Assembly (NCBI GenBank): GCA_030740765.1
Contig: JASLWR010000034.1
Span: forward strand, 1 to 32,067
Reading direction: 5' to 3'
Source: Thermoplasmatota archaeon
Lineage (GTDB): Archaea; Thermoplasmatota; Penumbrarchaeia; JASLWR01
DNA length: 32,067 bases
The notes below the pieces were generated by a model that was not told the origin of the DNA, searched no databases, and was given only the letters and a program-made list of their open reading frames with translations. Position numbers and translations under genes: made by a program. Every line of letters begins with the position of its first letter. Within the stretch, counting starts at the first letter, position 1. Below are positions 26,061 through 32,067 of the stretch, one piece after another.

Positions 26061-26261
26061 TTGGAGCGTTTAAAATCTATCTACCACCGTGGTATGAACT
26101 ACAGTGTGAGAGCCCTTCCCGATCAGATACGATACGGTGAGAACGGGGGTATACTTTCCGGAGAGGTCCAGAACGGAATTATACTGATCTATCATGAATA
26201 CCCCAAACAATTGAAGATAGCCCCGTACTCCCTGCTTGATCTCGTCACGCTTCCTCTTTGA
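26061..26261 (+). pseudogene. Short gene or gene remnant convergent with atpF
   Basis: 66 residues from TTG 26061 (AAAGGA six bases upstream). The same frame is open back to 25998 but has no ATG, GTG or TTG there. The product looks protein-like: a charged helix ERLKSIYHRG, then 'GILSGEVQNGIILIYHEY', a beta-hairpin pattern that resembles small archaeal proteins with a 'SGEV..IYIY..' core, but the usual helical continuation is missing. It ends inside the last codons of atpF on the other strand (overlap 26245-26261). Together with the tRNA-like fragment at its head, it is best read as a truncated remnant, though a small working gene cannot be excluded. Confidence 0.4.
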
Positions 26262-26577
26262 TGTCCACACCCACAGCACGCCTGATAAGTACCTTGACCC
26301 GATCCTCCTCCTCACTTTCACCGGAAACGTCGGGTATGGCGATGATCAGAGGATAGAGTTGTTTCAGTTCCGAATGGTATTTGAGCTTGGTATCGATCGC
26401 CTTGGCCGTCCGCTCCGTAAGAAAGATAATGGAAATGTGCTCGTCGGCTACGAACCCATCAAAACCCTTTTCGATCTCTCCGGGAGTGTTGAAGTCCTTC
26501 ACTATGTGGTTCTGCTTCACCCCGGCAAGGGAGAAGGTCTGTACGGTGTGTTTGTCGCCAATTACCGCTATGTTCAT
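26245..26577 (-). CDS. atpF: A-type ATP synthase subunit F
   Basis: 110 residues, the normal size for the central-stalk subunit F (Rossmann-like). The N-terminus MNIAVIGDKHTVQTFSLAGV is the family hallmark, and SIIFLTERTAKAID and the YPLIIAIPD strand follow. Subunit F binds subunit D in the rotor stalk. Its ATG shares a base with the stop of atpC (TGATG). It is the last gene of this cluster; the A, B and D genes that usually follow are not in the window. Its last six codons overlap a convergent small ORF. Confidence 0.93.
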   Translation of the reverse strand: MNIAVIGDKHTVQTFSLAGVKQNHIVKDFNTPGEIEKGFDGFVADEHISIIFLTERTAKAIDTKLKYHSELKQLYPLIIAIPDVSGESEEEDRVKVLIRRAVGVDIKEEA

Positions 26578-27698
26578 CAGGTGGACCCCCTTACAATTAG
26601 GAGTTCCTCGGCCAATTCCTTTCCGCCGGGTACCTCAAAGCCCCGGAGGACCGCGATCACGTTCCTGGTCTCGAATTCCAGTTCTGTAAGGTACCGGATC
26701 ACCGGCCCTACCGTGGTGTTCATCTTCATGGCAAATATCTCGATGTAACGGATCCAGAAACGGTCCAGTTCCAGCTCAAAGAGGGAAATTCTGCCGGTAT
26801 CCTTGAAGTCCTTGAAAACCTCTCGCAGTAAAGGAGCATATGGTGTGCGTCCAAGCGCATCAAGGGCCTCGGCCACATTCTCAGCGTCCTGAAAAGCCTC
26901 CAGCGTATCCCGGGTGATGTGTTTCCCCCGCGCAAAAGAATATTCCTTACGCTGGGCGGCTGGTACGCCGGCCTTTATCATCCTCAGCACGGTCTTGATG
27001 GTCAGCATATCGCTGTAAACCTCAAGGAATTCTCTCAGTTCCTTCCTGAGCGTACGCGGTAACTTCGAAGACGAACGCTCCACGCTTTCAATATAGAATC
27101 CATCGAGAAGGTTTTCAACCTTTCGAAATGTCGTATTTTCGGTACGGGAAAGCATTTCTCGAAGTTCCCGGCGGGGTAGCAAGTTAATCATATCAACAAG
27201 GGTCTCCGCCTTCTTCATCTCGTCGATGAGCTTTTCTGTGAGTACCCCTACCGGGTAGGTTCCGGACTCTGTTGAGGATTCATGGAACCTGGCGCTGAAA
27301 AGGTTTTTCAGGGTACGGTTCTCATATCGAATGATGAAGCTGTCCAGAACAGGGCCGATCATATCGGGTGACTCTTCCTTGGCCTTCTGGACGTTATTCA
27401 ACATGGCTGATAAAAGCACTTCTTCTGCTTCCTCTACATTGGTCACGGTCTTCAACGGGAAATCTTTGGAACTGGCCGATGAAATGAAATTCACCGCTTC
27501 CCCAAATGAATTCGTACCCATGAGATTGTTCACGTACATGCGTCTAACGAACCGGTTTATCCGGGAATTGTAAAGAGCATTGGAATACCCAAACCTGGCT
27601 ATGGTCCATACCATGGGCACCTTCATCCCCAGGTATAACAGCATCGCGCCAAAAACCGCTATGATGATTATCAGCACAGGCCAGGTACTAAGATCCAA
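26577..27698 (-). CDS. atpC: A-type ATP synthase subunit C (AC39-like) with an extra N-terminal membrane helix
   Basis: 373 residues. From about residue 27 (VPMVWTIARFGYSNALYNSRI) the protein follows the subunit C/AC39 family, which forms the funnel between the K ring and the D/F stalk; the C-terminal NVIAVLRGFE is typical. Residues 7-25 (PVLIIIIAVFGAMLLYLGM) form a clear hydrophobic helix, not part of the normally soluble subunit, so here it may be tied to the membrane. The start is TTG at 27698, with AGGAGG suitably upstream inside the end of atpE; a three-base gap separates the two genes. Position between E and F supports the call. Confidence 0.9.
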   Translation of the reverse strand: MDLSTWPVLIIIIAVFGAMLLYLGMKVPMVWTIARFGYSNALYNSRINRFVRRMYVNNLMGTNSFGEAVNFISSASSKDFPLKTVTNVEEAEEVLLSAMLNNVQKAKEESPDMIGPVLDSFIIRYENRTLKNLFSARFHESSTESGTYPVGVLTEKLIDEMKKAETLVDMINLLPRRELREMLSRTENTTFRKVENLLDGFYIESVERSSSKLPRTLRKELREFLEVYSDMLTIKTVLRMIKAGVPAAQRKEYSFARGKHITRDTLEAFQDAENVAEALDALGRTPYAPLLREVFKDFKDTGRISLFELELDRFWIRYIEIFAMKMNTTVGPVIRYLTELEFETRNVIAVLRGFEVPGGKELAEELLIVRGST

Positions 27699-27701
27699 CT
27701 A

Positions 27702-28274
27702 TCATTCCTCCTTGAATAAAATTCCCGCGGTCATCTTTCTAAGCCCGTCGCTCTGCTTTTCCATCATGTAATCGAAGGTCCGGTCAATACGGAATTCGCC
27801 GTTGTCGGACACAACCACCACTCCCCCCCTGCCCGGCACGGTCTTATTCCTCACAGGTGCGATCCCTAGCTGCTTCAGGTAAGGAATATCTTCGTCACGA
27901 GTGGCCATTATCTTGCATTTACCATTCAACAGATTGGCACTCTCGGTTACCAGTTTCTTGAGTAATCGGCGGTACCGCTCTCCCTTGAACTCACCGAATC
28001 TATCGAGGACGTTCCCAAGAGCAAGGTTTATCAGCCGCTCCTTTTCGGCCAGCATCTCTCGTTTAACGCTGCGTTTTCCCTCCGATATCTTGAGATTCCG
28101 GTATATTTCACGCTCCCTTTCGAACTCGTTTTTAACCTTTTCCTTTTCCTTCCCCACCTTATCCTTCATCTCGGATTTCATCGCAGCGATCTCCTGAGCG
28201 CTGTTCCGGTTGATCTCCTTGATCCGTTGATCACGCTGACTTTCGATCTTGTTCAGGATATCTTTCAGGCCCAT
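27702..28274 (-). CDS. atpE: A-type ATP synthase subunit E (peripheral stalk)
   Basis: 190 residues, normal size. A long charged N-terminal coiled coil (about 1-90, rich in Glu/Lys/Arg) is followed by the globular C-terminal domain with YRRLLKKLV and the GGVVVVSDNGEFRIDRTF segment that marks the family. Subunit E pairs with H to form the peripheral stalks that hold the A3B3 head. It is preceded by a 43-base gap after atpK and directly followed by atpC. Confidence 0.95.
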   Translation of the reverse strand: MGLKDILNKIESQRDQRIKEINRNSAQEIAAMKSEMKDKVGKEKEKVKNEFEREREIYRNLKISEGKRSVKREMLAEKERLINLALGNVLDRFGEFKGERYRRLLKKLVTESANLLNGKCKIMATRDEDIPYLKQLGIAPVRNKTVPGRGGVVVVSDNGEFRIDRTFDYMMEKQSDGLRKMTAGILFKEE

Positions 28275-28317
28275 ATACGGTCCTCCTTAATTTCTTTACT
28301 TTATCCCTTCATCCGAA

Positions 28318-29082
28318 TTACAAGCCCAGCAGGATGAAGAGGGCTATGAGAAGTCCGAAAACGGCCATGGTTTCAGGCATAACCGAATATATCATACCTT
28401 TTCCGAACATGTCAACATTTCTACCTACACCGCTTGCACTGGCACCTGCAACGAGACCCTGGGGAATTGCTGATACACTGGTCAAACCGATGGTTATTCC
28501 GATCATAACTGCACCCCAGCCAACGTTTACATTTGTAAGTACCCCTGCATCTCCTCCACCAAAGAAACCGGCTTTCATAAGTAGCAATATCGCGAATACT
28601 AAACCGTATACACCCTGCGTCATAGGAAGGGCCTGCAGAATCAAACCTTTCGCGAATCGATCTGGATGTTCTGTAGTCATGCCCACTGCGGAAACGCCTG
28701 CGATATAAAGGCCGAAGGCAGCCATGATTCCCGGAATTCCTATGCAGAGAGCCACGCCAAGCAGAATCAAAGCCGATACTTTTTCCTTTAGTTTCTCCTT
28801 ATCGGGCGCATCATTACTATCATATGGATCGGTTTTAGCTTTGAACTCATCCAGATTGGTATACCCATCATTATCCGGGTCGGTGTAATTCACAAACAAG
28901 GAAATGTTGGTAACGTTCAATCCATTTTTATTGATAATATTCCATTCCCAGCTATCGTCCATATCATCGTTGTCGCTGTCTTTGTCATTAACATCCTCTG
29001 CAAGGGCCAAACCTGTCATGAAGACAAGGGTAAGGACCAACAATACTGTAGTTATCAAAAATTTTCTATTTTCTTTCATCAT
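28318..29082 (-). CDS. atpK: A-type ATP synthase subunit K (proteolipid) with exported Ca2+-binding domain
   Basis: 254 residues, much longer than the usual 70-160. A signal peptide (1-28: KENRK, hydrophobic core, cleavage after LALA) leads into an extracytoplasmic domain (29-94) with acidic thrombospondin-type-3/EF-hand-like loops: DKDSDNDDMDD (33-43) and DPDNDGYTNLDE (68-79, ligands D68, D70, D72 and E79), plus three N-glycosylation sequons (N56, N59, N65). Then come two membrane hairpins. Hairpin 1 reads LPMTQGVYG (152-160, no carboxylate). Hairpin 2 reads IPQG (206-209) and MPETMAVFG (235-243), with the ion-carrying E237. L152, T155, Q156, Y159, Q208 and E237 match the Na+ ligands and neighbours of Enterococcus NtpK, so Na+ coupling is likely. 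GAGGTGAC stands just before the ATG pair. Confidence 0.92.
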   Translation of the reverse strand: MMKENRKFLITTVLLVLTLVFMTGLALAEDVNDKDSDNDDMDDSWEWNIINKNGLNVTNISLFVNYTDPDNDGYTNLDEFKAKTDPYDSNDAPDKEKLKEKVSALILLGVALCIGIPGIMAAFGLYIAGVSAVGMTTEHPDRFAKGLILQALPMTQGVYGLVFAILLLMKAGFFGGGDAGVLTNVNVGWGAVMIGITIGLTSVSAIPQGLVAGASASGVGRNVDMFGKGMIYSVMPETMAVFGLLIALFILLGL

Positions 29083-29117
29083 GTCACCTCTTTTTTATAT
29101 TTTTTTGATTGTGATTA

Positions 29118-31142
29118 TTAATTAATTACTTTTCCATCGTTACTTTCTGTGAATTCTCTCTGTTCCTTAAAAGGTTTGAATAGAACGCCACCGCCACTGT
29201 AACATCTATTAAAGAGTTCGATATACTGCAATCTTAGGGAGTGGATACATGCACCCAATGTTTGGAAAAGGAAATTGAAAGTATGAAAAGCTAATAATAT
29301 TATGAGTATAAGGACCATCTTTATTATCCCACCAAGGACCGAATCCAACGGAAGAAACATCTCTGCAATAATATTCCATGTCATTGCCAGCCCCACAGTT
29401 GCCAATCCCAGTGCGAGAATCCGTGCAAAGGAAAGAAGGTCGCCTATAAAACCAGTAACGTCGAAAAGTGCCAAAACCGGTTTTTTAATATTCGCCAATA
29501 CCAGACCACTTCCAACGCCCACAAACCCAATCATTACCATATTGGATGGCATTTCAAGCATATCCAACATGTTTATTATCAATATGACTAAAGAGGGAAT
29601 TAGTATAAGTAAGGAAAAATCTTCAAATATCGCCGTCTTTATTTCTTTTTGCTTGATATGCGTGATAGTAGAGAGGATTACCGATAAGTATATTGTTATC
29701 AGGCCTAGGGCAAGAGAGACGAGAAACAGAGGTATGGGATTCCTGAGGGGATCATAGGGTAACAATATGGGACCTATTGAGAAAGCCGGATACAATGGTC
29801 GTAAGGGATCACCAAATATTAAACGCGGTATTAGGTCTCCGAAGAACGAACCTGTAACCAATCCCGTGATAATGGTTATTACTGCTACATATTTCCCGAT
29901 ATATGCAAGGGTGGCAGCGAATCCCTCTTTTGTCTTTGTTCCAATCCAAATACACCCGGCCAATATTATCAATCCATAGCCAGCATCCCCGAGCATCATA
30001 CCAAAAAAGAGGACAAATAAAACCCCTGCAAAAGGTGTTGGATCAAAATCGTTATATTTCGGCGGTGAAAATGTGTTTATCAAGCCCTCAAAGGGGCGCA
30101 AGTATTTCGAATGAGAAAGAGATGATGGGACGGTATCCTTCTCGGTATCGGGTTCCGAAAAACTGATCTCGATATACTTCAAACCTTTGAGACATTTTTG
30201 CAAGTCATTCTTCTTCTCTTCCTCCACCCATCCGGAAATGACCACTGTGTCCTCCGTCTTTCCGAAACTGGCATAGGTCTCATACTTCTCTCTTTTTATA
30301 CGGACCAGTTCCATTTCTACCTCGATATTCCGGATCCCCACTTCCTTCAATTTTTCAAGATCACCCAGAAGCCTTTCCTTTTCTTTTTCGAGTCTCTCAA
30401 TGGTTCTATTGAGTTCGGCAAGGATCTGCTTCGGCCGACCCTTTAGTTCCGGGAGCTGAAGTTCATTGAATATTTTTCCTCTGAGAGCTTTCGAGACGTC
30501 TTCCTTGACCTCTTTCATCCCGGTGATCACAACAACGTTGGGCGTTTCGGGAAGACCCGTTGGGACGTGATCGAAGGTAACCTCAGGTATGTCCTTCAGG
30601 ATATTGCCCAGCTCGGAAACGTCATCGGCAGTCCCGATCCTGGTAAAAGTATAGTTGCCGTCATCAAGGTAATCCAGGGGAATGTCAAGGGGTTCCAGAA
30701 GTGAGATCTGCGCCTTTTTTTCTCTTTTCCGTCCAAGCTCGTCGTTGATCTCGGAAAGCCGATCATTATTCGTAAGGATTACCATTTCACACTCGGCCAT
30801 CACGCTCTCGCTTCGAGCGACTAATTCCTCGAAGTTCAGTCCTTTGACCTTTACCTTTTTATTGGCACTTGGAAAAAGATCAGCCAACATGCTGCTTTGG
30901 CTTGGGAAATGAGATGAGAAAATGTCTAGCAGTCGCTCCATTCGCAGTTCGATCTCCAAAAGAGCAGTATGCCTGGATGGCGTCCTAGAAGTTCCAAGAT
31001 AGCCTCGGATATCTTCACTGAGGTTATCATCCACCGGGTCAACCTGCATGATCTCCGCCGAAGCTAGCGCATCAACAGTATCCTCAAGGATACTTGTGTG
31101 TGCGATAATGTTCGTCTTGACCATTTTTCTGGGAAATAACAA
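29118..31142 (-). CDS. atpI: A-type ATP synthase subunit I (a subunit)
   Basis: 674 residues. The cytoplasmic N-terminal half (about 1-340) is alpha/beta with coiled coils and connects the peripheral stalks; the C-terminal half has seven or eight membrane helices. Family signatures include LFFGMMLGDAGYGLIIL, DLLSFARILALGLA with the essential half-channel Arg, and the C-terminal SLRLQYIELFNRCYSGGG followed by FKPF. The start is TTG at 31142 (ATG at residue 7 is the alternative). It sits between atpH (42-base gap) and atpK (35-base gap). With K it forms the ion path. Confidence 0.95.
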   Translation of the reverse strand: MLFPRKMVKTNIIAHTSILEDTVDALASAEIMQVDPVDDNLSEDIRGYLGTSRTPSRHTALLEIELRMERLLDIFSSHFPSQSSMLADLFPSANKKVKVKGLNFEELVARSESVMAECEMVILTNNDRLSEINDELGRKREKKAQISLLEPLDIPLDYLDDGNYTFTRIGTADDVSELGNILKDIPEVTFDHVPTGLPETPNVVVITGMKEVKEDVSKALRGKIFNELQLPELKGRPKQILAELNRTIERLEKEKERLLGDLEKLKEVGIRNIEVEMELVRIKREKYETYASFGKTEDTVVISGWVEEEKKNDLQKCLKGLKYIEISFSEPDTEKDTVPSSLSHSKYLRPFEGLINTFSPPKYNDFDPTPFAGVLFVLFFGMMLGDAGYGLIILAGCIWIGTKTKEGFAATLAYIGKYVAVITIITGLVTGSFFGDLIPRLIFGDPLRPLYPAFSIGPILLPYDPLRNPIPLFLVSLALGLITIYLSVILSTITHIKQKEIKTAIFEDFSLLILIPSLVILIINMLDMLEMPSNMVMIGFVGVGSGLVLANIKKPVLALFDVTGFIGDLLSFARILALGLATVGLAMTWNIIAEMFLPLDSVLGGIIKMVLILIILLAFHTFNFLFQTLGACIHSLRLQYIELFNRCYSGGGVLFKPFKEQREFTESNDGKVIN

Positions 31143-31184
31143 GCTACCACTTTTCCGTTATATCTTGCAGGAGTCTTTTCGGTT

Positions 31185-31511
31185 TCATTCGTTCTCCAGT
31201 GTGTCCAGCACAACTTCGAAAACAGATTTGCCGGTTTGCTTAACGCTCTTTTCCACTTTTTCCCGGAGTAACACAACTTCCTTTTTCCCTTCCTTGATGA
31301 TCGTGGATGACCTGGCATCGATATCTTTCCTGAGTTTACTATCCGTGCTTAGAAAAACCTGATGGTTCTTCCCGATATCGGCAATCATTTTTTTCTCAAG
31401 GAGCTTCCTGGTCTTTGCCTGATGGGCTTCAGATCCCTTTTCCTCCTCAACTATCAATGATGCCGCATTAGCCTCAGCTTTCTTTATTTTGACAATATCG
31501 TTTTCGAGCAT
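31185..31511 (-). CDS. atpH: A-type ATP synthase subunit H
   Basis: 108 residues, almost wholly coiled coil and charged, starting with the family-like ENDIVKIKKAEANAASLIV. Subunit H pairs with E in the peripheral stalk. It is the first gene of the operon, preceded by GGTGGGATGA before the ATG and by a TATA box about 75 bases upstream. Confidence 0.9.
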   Translation of the reverse strand: MLENDIVKIKKAEANAASLIVEEEKGSEAHQAKTRKLLEKKMIADIGKNHQVFLSTDSKLRKDIDARSSTIIKEGKKEVVLLREKVEKSVKQTGKSVFEVVLDTLENE

Positions 31512-31582
31512 GTCATCCCACCTAAATCCTTAATATTCCATTAGAAGCCTGACCCGTGGTCCCATGCCAAAATGTATTTCTA

Positions 31583-31592
31583 TATTTATAAT
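31583..31592 (-). promoter_or_regulatory. TATA box of the ATPase operon
   Basis: Minus-strand ATTATAAATA, predicting initiation near 31558 and a leader of about 45 bases before the atpH ATG. Confidence 0.5.
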
Positions 31593-31698
31593 TTACAGTG
31601 TTTTCCCTCTCCATGAAAACCCAGAGACCCGGCATCTATCTTTTTATTGATCGTAATTCCTCGTACCATCTGCCCCGTACATCCTATTTTACCGAACC

Positions 31699-31705
31699 AT
31701 TTATA
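31699..31705 (+). promoter_or_regulatory. TATA box of the DUF2085 gene
   Basis: ATTTATA, centred 29 bases before the ATG at 31731, so the message is probably leaderless. It lies in the 219-base divergent region shared with the ATPase operon promoter; the rest of that region shows nothing further. Confidence 0.5.
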
Positions 31706-31730
31706 GCATTCCAGGGAGTTACAGGAAGCA

Positions 31731-32067
31731 ATGGTTACCACGGGGAAAAAAATTACAATTCCACTCTTTTGCGTCATCTTTTTCATTGCAGCGTCTCAAT
31801 TCATCGTCCCCTACATCATGGAGCCTGGAACGGTGAGGCACATGGACGCCAACGCCAATATGATGGACCATTCCAATTTCTGGAACACACTTACCATATA
31901 TCCGCGTATAATTTATTATTTCGGAGATTTTAACTGTCACCAGATGGAGCACCGCTCTTTCGTTATAAACGGGAATCAGATGCCCATGTGCGCCAGGGAC
32001 GCAGGAATATTCGTGGGCTTGTCCGTAGGTTTGCTCATCCCCATTATTCTTCCCGCAAGGGAAACGG
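31731..32067 (+). CDS. DUF2085 family membrane protein, truncated by window end
   Basis: The first 112 residues are in the window. An N-terminal membrane helix (about 8-30) is followed by a loop, a second hydrophobic stretch and the DUF2085 hallmark: CHQMEHRSF, then GNQMPMCARDAGIFVGL, in which the paired Cys and the His/Arg residues are the conserved core, then another membrane helix. The family occurs in archaea and bacteria and has no proven function; the conserved Cys/His set hints at metal binding. The ATG is chosen because of the TATA box 29 bases upstream. It is divergent from the ATPase operon. Confidence 0.85.
   Translation, partial: MVTTGKKITIPLFCVIFFIAASQFIVPYIMEPGTVRHMDANANMMDHSNFWNTLTIYPRIIYYFGDFNCHQMEHRSFVINGNQMPMCARDAGIFVGLSVGLLIPIILPARET

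Noticed and set aside
31598-31933. Plus-strand 111-codon open frame
   Set aside because: It overlaps the DUF2085 gene in another frame; only the DUF2085 frame shows family motifs and a correctly placed TATA box.

Overview
The window looks like a chromosomal stretch from a euryarchaeon, most likely a member of the Thermoplasmatota; this placement is inferred from gene content, not measured. The signs are an A-type (V/A) ATPase operon in the order H-I-K-E-C-F, an HVO_0476-type zinc-finger gene overlapping a protein-L-isoaspartate methyltransferase gene, archaeal TATA boxes about 28-30 nt before several start codons (leaderless starts), and Shine-Dalgarno sequences of the AGGTGATC type. No rRNA, intact tRNA, CRISPR array, transposase or integrase was seen.

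Layout. (1) 1-16294, minus strand: a very large 3840-residue helical-repeat protein, then, overlapping it by one base (TAATG), a 1329-residue protein built from the same modules plus a 17-residue tandem coiled-coil array, four Cys4 zinc ribbons and a lysine-rich histone-H1-like tail. A LamG-domain gene lies close downstream and leaves the window. (2) 16467-18206, minus: an inositol-monophosphatase-family gene and a PHP-domain phosphoesterase gene, probably one transcript. (3) 18386-22804, plus: a tandem ribbon-helix-helix regulator preceded by an array of GAATGT direct repeats, then three GT4 glycosyltransferases, with a strongly structured spacer between the first and second. (4) 22935-25644, plus: a proline/glycine-rich protein combining HEAT-like helices, a beta-sandwich and a zinc ribbon; then the HVO_0476 zinc-finger protein and the methyltransferase. 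(5) 25645-26261: a gene-poor scar with a tiny Cys-containing ORF, a tRNA-like 5' fragment and a gene fragment. (6) 26245-31511, minus: the ATPase operon without the catalytic A, B and D genes. (7) 31731 to the end, plus: the start of a DUF2085 membrane protein.

The strongest candidates for something undescribed are two. First, the giant repeat-protein operon: the protein has a sub-repeat of about 68 residues (around 55 copies) nested in a super-repeat of about 333 residues (11 units of two subtypes). Its translationally coupled partner shares the module and adds zinc ribbons and an H1-like tail. An extended cytoplasmic scaffold, perhaps linking chromosome or RNA to another structure, would fit, but no function can be proven from sequence. 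Second, the ATPase rotor subunit K carries a signal peptide and an exported, calcium-binding thrombospondin-type-3/EF-hand-like domain with three N-glycosylation sequons ahead of a two-hairpin proteolipid. That proteolipid keeps the residues that bind Na+ in the Enterococcus NtpK ring.
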